Shown: piece after piece, positions 53,322 through 62,908 of the stretch
Layout: every line of letters starts with the position of its first letter
How positions within the stretch are numbered: position 1 is the stretch's first letter
Origin: CACIIZ01 sp045565285
GTDB lineage: Bacteria; Pseudomonadota; Alphaproteobacteria; Rhodobacterales; Rhodobacteraceae
Assembly: GCA_045565285.1 (NCBI GenBank)
Contig: JBJLFR010000026.1
Location: 1-64,000 of the forward strand
Direction of reading: 5' to 3'
DNA length: 64,000 nucleotides
Made by a program: the position numbers and the translations under genes
The notes under the pieces: generated by a model
The model's input: the letters and a program-made list of their open reading frames with translations, nothing else
What the model was told of the DNA's origin: nothing
Databases searched by the model: none

Positions 53322-54357
53322 AATTTTGGTTAATACTCTCAAGTCCCTTAATAGCATATTTTTTTATATACTCACCCATTTTTAATGCTTTTGAAGGACT
53401 AGATGCATTACCATCTAAAGATCTTTTTTTAACTCCTTGTAGGATGGCAGCCATTCGAAAATAACAAAATGGAATTGCAAAATCTAAGTTTGGCACTTTA
53501 TCAAGATTTAAATAATCACTATATTTTTCTAAAAATTCTATATCATCTGGTATACCCATTTCTTTCCTATCAACTCCATTTAACCCTCTTCCCTCTTCTC
53601 CTACATCCATTGACCATTGCATGATTTGTGTAGCCACGTCTGCTCTAGGATCTCCCAATGTAGAGAGCTCCCAATCAAATACTCCTACTAAATTATCATT
53701 TTTTTTATCAAACATAAGGTTGTCAATTCTCCAATCACCATGAACTAACCTAGGAGAAACTTCTTTAACTGTAGGAAGATTTTGTCCTAACCATCTAATA
53801 AGGTTTTCTAAAGGTTCTATTAACTCTGTTTTACTTTTTTCATACTGAACTGACCAACGTGAAAATTGCCTCAAGAAATAATTACCAGATTTCCCAAAAT
53901 CAGAAAGTCCAACTTTATTTGGGCAGATCTTATGCAAATTTGCTAAACCTTTTATATTTTCTAGATAAACTTTTTTTCTACTCTCAATATTTAACCCAAA
54001 AGTTCTTGGGTCCAAAAAAGAATTTCCGTCTAAATATTCCATAACGAAATACGGAGTTCCTATTTCACTTTCATCTTCACACAAAAAATACATCTTAGGA
54101 ACGGGTACGTCAGTAAATTTTAAAGCAGACATCACTCTAAATTCTCTTTCAATCATGTGAGCTGAATTTAATAAATTACCAAAAGGTTTTTTTCTTAATA
54201 CAAGTTTGTTATTTTTACCTGTTAAAATAAAAGTTGGATTAGATTGACCAATTGATGTTTTTGTATACTTCCAAGGTCCTTCCATATAGGGTAATCTTAA
54301 GGCTAATGCATTAGTGACTTTATCTATATCTAAAATATTAGAAATATTTTTTGTCAT
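53314..54357 (-). CDS. Phosphotransferase (APH)-family kinase, ACAD10/11-type
   Basis: Protein of 347 aa with an aminoglycoside-phosphotransferase-like kinase fold. NKLVLRKKP carries the ATP Lys. The catalytic loop is VHGDWRIDNLMFD and the metal motif is VFDWELSTLGDP. In animals this domain is fused to acyl-CoA dehydrogenase in ACAD10/11, where it phosphorylates 4-hydroxyacyl-CoA. The adjacent gene is an acyl-CoA dehydrogenase that overlaps by one base, so here the pair is split but still together. The same substrate class is inferred from that parallel. Confidence 0.88.
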   Translation of the reverse strand: MTKNISNILDIDKVTNALALRLPYMEGPWKYTKTSIGQSNPTFILTGKNNKLVLRKKPFGNLLNSAHMIEREFRVMSALKFTDVPVPKMYFLCEDESEIGTPYFVMEYLDGNSFLDPRTFGLNIESRKKVYLENIKGLANLHKICPNKVGLSDFGKSGNYFLRQFSRWSVQYEKSKTELIEPLENLIRWLGQNLPTVKEVSPRLVHGDWRIDNLMFDKKNDNLVGVFDWELSTLGDPRADVATQIMQWSMDVGEEGRGLNGVDRKEMGIPDDIEFLEKYSDYLNLDKVPNLDFAIPFCYFRMAAILQGVKKRSLDGNASSPSKALKMGEYIKKYAIKGLESINQNFK

Positions 54358-55592
54358 TAAAAATCATTTTTCTTGTTTTTTTTTAGTTCTGCTCTTGCAA
54401 CTTGCCTTCTATGAACAGCATCTGGTCCATCAGCTAATCTCAAAGTCCTCAAATGTGTCCAAGAAGCTGCAAGTGGAGTATCTTGACTAACTCCCATGCC
54501 ACCATAAAGTTGAACTGCTTCATCTACCACCTTTAAAGCTACTTGTGGAGCAATAACTTTAATTTTACTTATCCAAGGTGCGGCAGTTTTTGGATCATAA
54601 TTATCCATCATCCAAGCAGCTTTAAGACAGAGAAGTCTAGCCATCTCAATTTCAATTCTACAATTAGCAATTATGTCATAATTTGAACCTAATTCAGATA
54701 TCTTTTTACCAAAAGCAGTTCTTGTTAATGCTCTTTCACACATTAATTCAATAGCAAATTCAGCTTGACCTATAGCTCTCATACAATGATGAATTCTGCC
54801 AGGGCCTAACCTACCTTGTGCAATTTCAAATCCTTTACCTTCTTTATTAAGTAAAAGATCTTCTTTACTTACCTTTACATCTCTAAAGCTTATATGCATA
54901 TGCCCATGTGGTGCATCATCATGACCGTATACTTGCATGGGTCTCAATATTTTTATGCCATTAGTATCAGCAGGAACAACAAACATTGAATGGTTATTAT
55001 GTTTGTGTTCAATAGAATTATTAGTTTTAGCTAAAACAATATAAACTTTGCACCTTGGATCTCCTGCACCTGATATCCACCACTTTTCGCCATTCAAAAG
55101 ATAGTGATCATTAAAACTTTCTGCTTTTAAAGAGATGTTTGTTGCATCTGAAGAGGCTACATCAGGTTCAGTCATACAATAAGCAGATCTTATTTCACCA
55201 TTGAGTAAAGGCCTCAACCATATCTCTTTATGTTTTTGAGATCCATACCTTTTAAATACTTCCATATTTCCTGTATCAGGTGCTGAACAATTAAATATTT
55301 CAGCTCCAAGCCTACATTTTCCCATTTCTTCAGCTAAATAAGCATATTCTACTGTTGTTAAACCATGCCCTTTCTCAGAATCTGTTAACCAAAAATTCCA
55401 AAGATTTCTACTTCTAGCTTTTTTCTTTAGTTCATTGAGTATATCTAACATTTTATTAGTAAATTTAAATCTAGACCCAGCAATACCTAAATCGAGGAAA
55501 TACTCATCTTCTTTCGGCCTTATTTCATTATCAATGAAATCTCGAACCTCATTTCTTAATTTTTGTACTTTTTTTGAAAGGCCTAATTGCAT
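54357..55592 (-). CDS. Acyl-CoA dehydrogenase, ACAD10/11-type
   Basis: Protein of 411 aa. YCMTEPDVASSDATNI and the WWISGAGDP segment are the FAD-binding and substrate regions of the family. YGGMGVSQDTPLA and LRLADGPDAVHRRQVAR form the C-terminal helix with the subfamily hallmark. RMQVYG and DAPHGHMHISF fit the long-chain or 4-hydroxyacyl-type group. It is transcribed before the APH kinase gene, ending by one base within its start. Together with the kinase it would move hydroxy fatty acids into beta-oxidation. Confidence 0.9.
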   Translation of the reverse strand: MQLGLSKKVQKLRNEVRDFIDNEIRPKEDEYFLDLGIAGSRFKFTNKMLDILNELKKKARSRNLWNFWLTDSEKGHGLTTVEYAYLAEEMGKCRLGAEIFNCSAPDTGNMEVFKRYGSQKHKEIWLRPLLNGEIRSAYCMTEPDVASSDATNISLKAESFNDHYLLNGEKWWISGAGDPRCKVYIVLAKTNNSIEHKHNNHSMFVVPADTNGIKILRPMQVYGHDDAPHGHMHISFRDVKVSKEDLLLNKEGKGFEIAQGRLGPGRIHHCMRAIGQAEFAIELMCERALTRTAFGKKISELGSNYDIIANCRIEIEMARLLCLKAAWMMDNYDPKTAAPWISKIKVIAPQVALKVVDEAVQLYGGMGVSQDTPLAASWTHLRTLRLADGPDAVHRRQVARAELKKNKKNDF

Positions 55593-55736
55593 TATTATTC
55601 CTACTATAAATAAGCTTATATACTAAATGACTTAATGATCTATATTATTCATAAAATTAATACGGTTGTAAATTAGGAGCAACAGATTATTTAATAAACA
55701 TCAAATTTTAACCTAGTAAATAAAAATATCTGAATA

Positions 55737-57161
55737 ATGAAAAAAAGAGTGAATGTACATTGGTTTAGATCAGATTTAAGATTACAAGATAATCCAGCTC
55801 TTCTAAAATCTACAGAGAATGCTGAATTAATACCAGTCTACATATTTAATGAAAATATAATTGATAAATTTAAACAAGGTGAAGCAAGTTTAACTTGGCT
55901 ATATGAGTCTTTAAAATTATTAAATAAATCTTTGGATAATAATTTACTTATTTTAAAAGGTGACCCTCTTCAAATTTTAAAAGAATTAAAAATCAATAAT
56001 GAGATTTCAGGTATTTACTGGAATAGAAATTATGCTCCCTGGGAAATAGAAAGAGATAGTAAAATAAAAAATGAATTAAAAAAATTAGGTGTTAATTGTG
56101 TGACATTTAATGGATCTTTGCTTTGGGAACCGTGGGAAATTTTAAAAAATGACGGCACACCTTATAAAGTATTTACACCTTTTTATAAAAATGGCTGCCT
56201 TGGAAAAACCCCTCCAAGAATTCCATTACCTAAACCAAATAAAATAAAATATGCAGTGAATGTAATTAATAATAAAGAATTTAATATTGTAAAAAGAAAT
56301 AAAAATAATTGGCAGAAAAAGATTTTAAGTAATGCATTAGTTGGTGAAAAGAGAGCCTCAGAACGGTTGGAGTTTTTTATTCAAAATGGTCTTAAAGATT
56401 ATAAAGAGGGTAGAAATTTTCCATCTCAGGATAATGTTTCAAGATTAGCCCCTAATTTACACTTTGGTGAAATATCACCTAATCAAATTTGGCATAAAAT
56501 TCTTAAACTTCAAAATGATGAAAATATTACCCACTTCCTAAGTGAGTTAGGGTGGAGAGAATTTTCAAACCATCTTCTTTATCATTTTCCTCATTTTGTT
56601 TCTGAAAATTTACAAAGTAAATTTAACGATTTTCCTTGGGTAAATGACGAAAATGCATTAGAAAAATGGCGCAGAGGAATGACTGGTATTCCACTTGTAG
56701 ATGCTGGAATGCGTGAACTTTGGCAAACTGGATCAATGCATAATCGATTGAGAATGGTAGTAGGTTCTTTTTTGGTAAAAAATCTTCTAATTGATTGGAA
56801 ATATGGCGCTAAATGGTTTTGGAATTGTTTGTTTGATGCAGATATTGCTAACAATACTGCGGGTTGGCAATGGATTGCTGGCTGTGGTGCTGACGCAGTC
56901 CCCTACTTTAGAGTATTTAATCCAGTTACTCAAAGTGAAAAGTTTGATAAAATAGGTAAATATATAAAAAAATTTGTTCCTGAATTAAATAATTTAGATC
57001 AAAAATTTTTACATTGTCCATGGGAAGCGCCTAAATCAGTTTTATTAACTGCTGGAGTAAAATTAGGAGAAACATATCCCTTACCAATTGTGGATTTAAA
57101 AATGTCTAGATTGAAAGCATTAGAAGCTTTTAATACCCTAAAATCTAATAAAAAAAATTAA
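55737..57161 (+). CDS. phrB: Deoxyribodipyrimidine photolyase (class I CPD type)
   Basis: Protein of 474 aa in the cryptochrome/photolyase family. VHWFRSDLRLQDNPAL starts the antenna domain (about 1-130). The C-terminal FAD domain has GREFPS-like GRNFPSQDNVS, the RRGMTGIPLVDAGMREL block, MHNRLRMVVGSFL and the NTAGWQWIAGCGADAVPYFR lesion-binding helix. It repairs UV-made pyrimidine dimers with blue light. The start has no strong Shine-Dalgarno. DUF350 and a protease gene follow 35 nt behind. A DNA-repair role fits life at the sunlit sea surface. Confidence 0.93.
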   Translation: MKKRVNVHWFRSDLRLQDNPALLKSTENAELIPVYIFNENIIDKFKQGEASLTWLYESLKLLNKSLDNNLLILKGDPLQILKELKINNEISGIYWNRNYAPWEIERDSKIKNELKKLGVNCVTFNGSLLWEPWEILKNDGTPYKVFTPFYKNGCLGKTPPRIPLPKPNKIKYAVNVINNKEFNIVKRNKNNWQKKILSNALVGEKRASERLEFFIQNGLKDYKEGRNFPSQDNVSRLAPNLHFGEISPNQIWHKILKLQNDENITHFLSELGWREFSNHLLYHFPHFVSENLQSKFNDFPWVNDENALEKWRRGMTGIPLVDAGMRELWQTGSMHNRLRMVVGSFLVKNLLIDWKYGAKWFWNCLFDADIANNTAGWQWIAGCGADAVPYFRVFNPVTQSEKFDKIGKYIKKFVPELNNLDQKFLHCPWEAPKSVLLTAGVKLGETYPLPIVDLKMSRLKALEAFNTLKSNKKN

Positions 57162-57195
57162 AATCATTATCTTAGATATCAAGGAGGTAATTTTT

Positions 57196-57606
57196 ATGGA
57201 ATATTTAAATGCACTAGTTTCAGGTTTACCCTTTTTAATTTCACATCTCTTTATAACTCTTTGTTTATTATTTTTTGGAATAACAAGCTATATTTTTTTA
57301 ACTCCAATCAAAGAATTAAAACTAATCAAAGACGGGAATCTGTCTGCTTCAATTTCTTTTTCTGGAGCATTATTAGGTATTGGAATACCACTTGCTAGTT
57401 CTCTTTCTGTCAGTAATTCCATCTCAGAAATAATTATTTGGGGCTTAACAGCTATAGTTCTTCAATTACTTTGCTTCAAGGTAACAGATACTTTCCTAAA
57501 AGATTTGAGCAAGAGAATTGAAGATGATCAATTAGCACCATCGATTTTATTATTCTCAATAAAAATTTCTGTTTCACTTATAAACTCGGCAGCTATTATT
57601 GGATAA
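57196..57606 (+). CDS. DUF350-family membrane protein
   Basis: Protein of 136 aa with four hydrophobic segments (about 12-32, 46-70, 77-98, 112-132), single DUF350 unit. The Gly-rich helix ISFSGALLGIGIPLASSL is typical. AAGGAGG 8 nt upstream of the ATG supports the start. DUF350 proteins are poorly understood membrane proteins. The trypsin-like gene begins at the base after this gene's TAA, so the two are co-translated. It is 35 nt behind phrB. Confidence 0.82.
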   Translation: MEYLNALVSGLPFLISHLFITLCLLFFGITSYIFLTPIKELKLIKDGNLSASISFSGALLGIGIPLASSLSVSNSISEIIIWGLTAIVLQLLCFKVTDTFLKDLSKRIEDDQLAPSILLFSIKISVSLINSAAIIG

Positions 57607-58461
57607 ATGTATTCTTTTATTAAAAATAATATTTATTTGATTATTGCATTTATCACAATTACTTGGTCTATTATAAATAATGTTCCCTCTGATCAAAAAA
57701 CAAATACTACATATATTTTTGCGAAAAAAGATGAAAACTTCATTACAAATCAAAAAAATGAATTAAACCTAAGAAAGCTAAATAGATATCGTCTAAATAC
57801 AAAATCAAACAGAAATCAATCAGGTTCTGGAACCGCGTTTTATGTTGGTGAAAATATTTGGATTACTGCCAGACATGTTATTAATGATTGTAATGAAGTT
57901 TATTTAAAAACTGGTTCAAATAATCAATTTATCGAAAAAATACTTATACATCCCAATTCAGACCTTGCTCTCTTTAAATATAAATCTTTTGATATAAAAA
58001 GTTTTGGTATTTCTCAAAAAATTTCAGAAACAGCCTTTTCATCAGGTTATCCTGCAGGTAAACCAGGAGATGCAGTACTTCAATTAGCAGGTTTTATGGC
58101 TATGGAAGCAAGATCTTATAATATATTAGAAAAACATTCCATCTATGCAGTTTTAGAAAAAAACCCAAAAAGTTTATTATCATTTGGAGGTATCAGTGGT
58201 GGACCAGCATTTGATGAATATGGATTAATAAATGGTGTTGTTGTGGCTGAATTTAAAAGAAGAGGTCTTTTAGGAGCTGTAGGTTTAAATCAAATTAATT
58301 GGCTAATTTCTGCTTCAAAAAAAGAAATTGAATTTTTAAATAATATTTCAAAAGAAAAAAATAATAATATTAAATTAGATAATATATATAAAAACTATAT
58401 TAAAATAGGCCACGAGTTAAGAGGAAATAAAAGTATAAGTAAAGTTATATGCATAGCTTAA
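57607..58461 (+). CDS. Trypsin-like serine protease with N-terminal anchor
   Basis: Protein of 284 aa. One hydrophobic segment (about 8-26) is a signal anchor or uncleaved signal peptide, so the protease faces the periplasm. The catalytic triad is His90 (ITARHVI), Asp119 (PNSDLAL) and Ser197 (GGISGGPAF). Only the chymotrypsin-like domain is present; there is no PDZ domain as in DegP/HtrA. The ATG immediately follows the stop of DUF350, a strong sign of shared function, perhaps processing or quality control of an envelope protein. The substrate is unknown. Confidence 0.85.
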   Translation: MYSFIKNNIYLIIAFITITWSIINNVPSDQKTNTTYIFAKKDENFITNQKNELNLRKLNRYRLNTKSNRNQSGSGTAFYVGENIWITARHVINDCNEVYLKTGSNNQFIEKILIHPNSDLALFKYKSFDIKSFGISQKISETAFSSGYPAGKPGDAVLQLAGFMAMEARSYNILEKHSIYAVLEKNPKSLLSFGGISGGPAFDEYGLINGVVVAEFKRRGLLGAVGLNQINWLISASKKEIEFLNNISKEKNNNIKLDNIYKNYIKIGHELRGNKSISKVICIA

Positions 58462-58464
58462 TTA

Positions 58465-59355
58465 TTATGATTTTCGATTAATTTTCAGTTTTGCTTCCCT
58501 ATATAGTACAAAAAGACCCGATAAAAATATTAATAAAATACCTATTAAACTTAGAAGGTCTATTTTTTCTTTGAAAAAGAAATAACTAATTAATATAGCC
58601 CAGATTATTAATGTATACCTAAAAGGACTTACAAAAGATACATCCCCAAAACGCATTGCTTCAACACTAAAAAAATATCCTATCGTCAAAAAAAAAGCAG
58701 CTAATCCAAGGATTAAAAGTATATAATAGTCAATTGGCACCCATATTTTAAAAAAAATTAAATAAATCCCAGTAGTAAAGGTTACCATAATTGATGTAAC
58801 TAAAGAGAGAAATAAAGCAGGAATATGTTTTGGCATTTTTCTAGTTATTATATCCCGAAAAGTTACTGATAAAACAGCGAAAATTGCCAATATTGAGTAA
58901 TTATTAAAATCATTTGTTCCAGGTTTAACAATAAATAAAACACCTAAAAATCCTAAAACAATAGCGATTGCTCTTTTAAATCCTATATACTCATTTAGTA
59001 AAATACTTGCAGCTATAGTTATAACCAGTGGCAAAGTTTGCAAAATAGCATTTACATTTGCAAACGACATATTCATTAATGCTATAAGAAAAAAAAGGGT
59101 TGCGAATAATTCTAATGATGATCTAACAGTAATAATTGAAAAGTTATTAAAACATTCTTTGATGTTTTTTTCATTTTTAAAAATGAAAAATATAAAAATA
59201 AATATGGAACAATATACCCCCCTTATAAATATAGTTTGTGCTAAACCTAATTCTGAACCAATTATTTTCACAAAAGTATCATTAGTAACATAACCAGCCA
59301 TTGAAATACTCATAAATAAAGCACCAGTTAGATTTTGGGATTTTTTAGCTCGCAT
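58465..59355 (-). CDS. EamA/DMT-family transporter
   Basis: Protein of 296 aa with ten hydrophobic helices in two EamA repeats. The first repeat has NDTFVKIIGSELGLAQTIFI and SFANVNAILQTLPLV. The second has DIITRKMPKHIPALFLSL and VSPFRYTLIIWAILISYFFF. Members export metabolites or amino acids. Its substrate is not known. It converges with the protease (4 nt between the stops). No terminator is visible. Confidence 0.9.
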   Translation of the reverse strand: MRAKKSQNLTGALFMSISMAGYVTNDTFVKIIGSELGLAQTIFIRGVYCSIFIFIFFIFKNEKNIKECFNNFSIITVRSSLELFATLFFLIALMNMSFANVNAILQTLPLVITIAASILLNEYIGFKRAIAIVLGFLGVLFIVKPGTNDFNNYSILAIFAVLSVTFRDIITRKMPKHIPALFLSLVTSIMVTFTTGIYLIFFKIWVPIDYYILLILGLAAFFLTIGYFFSVEAMRFGDVSFVSPFRYTLIIWAILISYFFFKEKIDLLSLIGILLIFLSGLFVLYREAKLKINRKS

Positions 59356-59512
59356 CTATAAAGCATCTTTTTTTGGATAAAAATTTCTATTTAACACTAT
59401 TCGGTATTGAGTTAATTAATATATAATTAAATTATTTTTAATAATATTAAATATACGTTTACAAAACAATTAATAGAATATTACCTGTAACAAAAAAAAA
59501 TGGAGTTTTGCA

Positions 59513-60997
59513 ATTAATAAATATAGATCTTTTAATTCAAATTCTAATTCTCAACAAATATTAAATGATAGGCCTAAGCATGAGTGTGGTGTATTTGGTA
59601 TTTATGGTCATCAAGATGCAGGAGCTTTAACTGCTTTAGGACTACATGCTTTGCAACATAGAGGGCAAGAAGCTGCAGGTATGGTAACATATGATGGAAC
59701 TCATTTCCATGCAGAACGTCGCATGGGTTTAGTAAGTGACACTTTTACTAAAACTAGTGTTTTAGGAAGACTTAAAGGTCATTCAGCAATCGGACATGTG
59801 AGGTACTCTACTACAGGAGGTACACTATTAAGAAATGTACAACCACTATTTGCTGATTTAGCATTAGGCGGATTTGCAATAGCGCATAATGGTAATCTTA
59901 CCAATGGCTTAACAGTACGCCTAGAATTAGTAAAAGAAGGTGCGATATTTCAATCTACTTCCGACACGGAGACAATTTTGCAACTAGTTGCAAAATCAAA
60001 AAAAAATTTATCAATTGATAGAATGGTTGATGCCTTGTCTCAAATTGAAGGAGCCTATGCATTAGTAGCTATTACAAACAAACAACTTATAGGTGTTAGA
60101 GACCCCTTTGGAATTAGACCTCTAATGTTAGGAGAATTAGAAGGTAAATATATTTTATGTTCTGAAACATGTGCTCTAGATATAATAGGAGCAAAATATA
60201 TTAGAGAAGTTGAAAATGGAGAAATAGTAATAATAAGTGATGACGGAATAGAAAGTATCAAACCTTTTCAAAAATTGAAACCAAGACCGTGTATTTTTGA
60301 ATATATCTATTTCTCAAGACCAGATAGCTATTTGGGAGGGTTAAGTATATATGAATGTAGAAAGTCCTTTGGCAGGCAATTAGCAATAGAGTCTCCAATG
60401 GAAGCTGATTATGTCATACCAGTACCTGACAGTGGTGTTCCCTCAGCTATTGGTTATGCAGAACACTCTAAAATTCCTTTTGAACTAGGTATCATAAGAA
60501 ACCATTATGTTGGAAGAACTTTTATTGAACCCCAACAATCTATTAGAGCTTTATCAGTAAAACTTAAACATAATGTCAATAGAGCATTAATTGATGGCAA
60601 AAAAATTATTCTCATCGACGATTCAATTGTCAGAGGTACAACCTCTACAAAAATTATTGAAATGCTTAGAGATTCAGGAGCAAAAGAAATTCACATGAGA
60701 ATAACCTCACCACCTATAAAGTTTCCAGATTTTTATGGAATTGATACTCCCATTCAGGAGCAATTACTATCCGCTAACCATACAATAGACGAAATTTGTA
60801 AGTTTCTTAAAGCTGATAGTATTTCTTTTTTAAGCATAAATGGTTTATATAAAGCTATGGGACATCGAGAAGGAAGAGACACTAATAATCCGGCATTTAC
60901 AGATCACTGTTTTACTGGTGATTATCCTACGAAATTGAGCGACAAAGAGAGTAAAGAAGAATTTTCTCAACTTTCATTGCTTTCAAATTTAGAATAA
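59513..60997 (+). CDS. purF: Amidophosphoribosyltransferase (purF), with an unusual start
   Basis: Catalyses PRPP + Gln to phosphoribosylamine, the first step of purine synthesis. The catalytic Cys of the Ntn-amidotransferase is in HECGVFGIYG, upstream of the first TTG at 59651, so the gene must start earlier. No ATG, GTG, TTG or CTG lies in frame before it. An ATT at 59513 stands 7 nt behind GGAG (59502-59505), ideal spacing, and gives a 494-residue protein with a 24-residue propeptide before Cys25. Alternatively ATG (59500-59502) is the start and one T of TTTT (59506-59509) is an insertion. PRPP motif VILIDDSIVRGTT-type (IILIDDSIVRGTT) and the PDSGVPSA block confirm the identity. Confidence 0.93.
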   Translation: MNKYRSFNSNSNSQQILNDRPKHECGVFGIYGHQDAGALTALGLHALQHRGQEAAGMVTYDGTHFHAERRMGLVSDTFTKTSVLGRLKGHSAIGHVRYSTTGGTLLRNVQPLFADLALGGFAIAHNGNLTNGLTVRLELVKEGAIFQSTSDTETILQLVAKSKKNLSIDRMVDALSQIEGAYALVAITNKQLIGVRDPFGIRPLMLGELEGKYILCSETCALDIIGAKYIREVENGEIVIISDDGIESIKPFQKLKPRPCIFEYIYFSRPDSYLGGLSIYECRKSFGRQLAIESPMEADYVIPVPDSGVPSAIGYAEHSKIPFELGIIRNHYVGRTFIEPQQSIRALSVKLKHNVNRALIDGKKIILIDDSIVRGTTSTKIIEMLRDSGAKEIHMRITSPPIKFPDFYGIDTPIQEQLLSANHTIDEICKFLKADSISFLSINGLYKAMGHREGRDTNNPAFTDHCFTGDYPTKLSDKESKEEFSQLSLLSNLE

Positions 60998-61016
60998 TAT
61001 CCATTTAAAGTTATAA

Positions 61017-61667
61017 TTATTTTTTATTTTTTACTGGTTTTACTCTTTTAGGGAAACAAGTTTTACAAATCTGACATATAGTCCCATTACAACCTCTAGC
61101 AGTACAAAATTCTCTTCCATAAAAAATTATTTGTAAATGTAATTTATTCCATATTTCTCTCGGAAAAATTTTTTTTAAATCTTCTTCAGTCTTTTCTACG
61201 TTCTTTCCACTTGTTAATCCCCAACGTTGCGCCAAACGGTGAATATGAGTATCAACAGGAAAAGCAGGTATTCCAAACCCCTGAGATAATAGTACACTAG
61301 CAGTTTTGTGACCAACTCCTGGAAGCTCTTCTAATAAATTAATATCAATTGGTATTTTTCCATTATATTTTTCTACTAAAATACTTGATAATTCAGAAAT
61401 TGCTTTAGATTTCTTAGGAGCTAATCCACAAGGACGAATGATATCATAGATTTTCTCAACTGGCACGTCTTGCATTTTATAAGGGTTATTGGCTAATCTA
61501 AATAATTCTGGAGTTACTTTATTGACTCTTTCATCTGTACATTGTGCGCTTAATAAAACAGCAATTAATAACTGATATTTACTCTTGCTATTTAGTGGAA
61601 TTGGAGGATTAGGATATAATTCATTTAGTTTTTTCAGAATATAATGTACACGATCATTTTTTAGCAT
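61017..61667 (-). CDS. nth: Endonuclease III with atypical Fe-S cysteine spacing
   Basis: Protein of 216 aa, bifunctional DNA glycosylase/AP lyase for oxidised pyrimidines. The helix-hairpin-helix is LPGVGHKTASVLL with the catalytic Lys, and the catalytic Asp is in FPVDTHIHR. The C-terminal cluster region reads FCTARGCNGTICQICKTCFP. Typical Nth has C-x6-C-x2-C-x5-C. Here a 4-Cys set could be C-x9-C-x2-C-x2-C, with an extra Cys at position 6, so the 4Fe-4S ligands are not obvious. It converges with purF. Confidence 0.92.
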   Translation of the reverse strand: MLKNDRVHYILKKLNELYPNPPIPLNSKSKYQLLIAVLLSAQCTDERVNKVTPELFRLANNPYKMQDVPVEKIYDIIRPCGLAPKKSKAISELSSILVEKYNGKIPIDINLLEELPGVGHKTASVLLSQGFGIPAFPVDTHIHRLAQRWGLTSGKNVEKTEEDLKKIFPREIWNKLHLQIIFYGREFCTARGCNGTICQICKTCFPKRVKPVKNKK

Positions 61668-61759
61668 AGTAAGAAATAATTTAATTAGTTAAATATAATA
61701 ATCTTCAGTATTAAATATTCTAACACCATAATAATGATGGAAATAGGGTTAATTTATTA

Positions 61760-62908
61760 TTATTTATCATCAATTGAGGATATAAATACCCAACTCAGTA
61801 ATAATAGTGGTAAGCAGACTATAAAAGAAATTCTTATCCCATAAGCTTCAGCCAAATATCCTAAGAAGGGGGGACCAATTAAAAAAACTACGAAAGATAT
61901 TTGAGCTAATGAAGCAACATTAGCTGCTGAAGATTTATCTGACATCTGTGCTGCAGAAGAGACTGCAATAGGAAATAATACTGCAGTACCTGATCCCATA
62001 ATAAAAAATCCTATTAATGCAAGAAATGGTGAATTCGTTAATGAGATAGTTAATAATCCAAAAAGCATAGAAATTATTGACACTCTTGAAACAAATTGAT
62101 TTCCAAAATCTTGTATAATTTTGTCTGCATTGTACCTTACTAAAAATTGTGCAGCAGCACCTAAAAAAAGCGCCATCCCATTTATAAATGGTGGAGTTTT
62201 AAAAATATCACGCATAAATATTACTGACCAATCAATTCCAGCTCCTTCAACTAACATAGCTGATAAAGTAAAAAAAACTAATGCCATAATGCCCTTAGAA
62301 GGTATAACAAATAACGAAGTTTTTTGAGTTAAAGTTGGGCGGATAGGTGCAGTTGAATATTTTTTTGAAAAATTGAAAACTAAAAAAACACCTAATAAAA
62401 AACAAACAAAAAAATGAAAAGAAGGATTAATATTTAATTGTGCAAAAATTGCTCCTAATAAACCTGCAGAAAAAAAACCAAGACTCCAAAAAGAATGGCT
62501 TCTATTCATAATTTTTTTCTTTATTTTATACTCAACTCGATCAGCTTCTATATTTACAGAAACTTCCACTACACCCACAATAAAACCAGCACAAAAAAGG
62601 AAAATAAAAAAGGTAAAAGGGTTATAGCTAAATGATGAGATAAATAAAAAAAATCCAAGCAAACTAATCCCTAGATTAATTATAATTTTAAAATTTAAAT
62701 AATATAAAATTTTATCAGCAAATAATAATGCTAATTGCACTCCTATTGGTAATCCAGATAGAGCTAAACCAAGATTGGTTTCACCAATACCCATTTGAGT
62801 TTGCAAATCTCCAATTCTTGGGAATAGCATTCCAAAAACGAAAGAATATAAAAAGAAAAAAGAAAAAACATAACGCTGAGAACTACTATGGTTCATTTTA
62901 ATTTTCAT
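61760..62908 (-). CDS. MFS-family transporter
   Basis: Protein of 382 aa with about 12 helices. FGMLFPRIGDLQTQMGIGET and GVVEVSVNIEADRVEYK-type (GVVEVSVNIEADRV) are in the first half; FIMGSGTAVLFPIAVSSAAQM in the second. The layout resembles YbjJ-like MFS members. It should move a small molecule across the inner membrane; whether in or out is unknown. There is no obvious partner gene. nth follows on the same strand after 92 nt. Confidence 0.85.
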   Translation of the reverse strand: MKIKMNHSSSQRYVFSFFFLYSFVFGMLFPRIGDLQTQMGIGETNLGLALSGLPIGVQLALLFADKILYYLNFKIIINLGISLLGFFLFISSFSYNPFTFFIFLFCAGFIVGVVEVSVNIEADRVEYKIKKKIMNRSHSFWSLGFFSAGLLGAIFAQLNINPSFHFFVCFLLGVFLVFNFSKKYSTAPIRPTLTQKTSLFVIPSKGIMALVFFTLSAMLVEGAGIDWSVIFMRDIFKTPPFINGMALFLGAAAQFLVRYNADKIIQDFGNQFVSRVSIISMLFGLLTISLTNSPFLALIGFFIMGSGTAVLFPIAVSSAAQMSDKSSAANVASLAQISFVVFLIGPPFLGYLAEAYGIRISFIVCLPLLLLSWVFISSIDDK

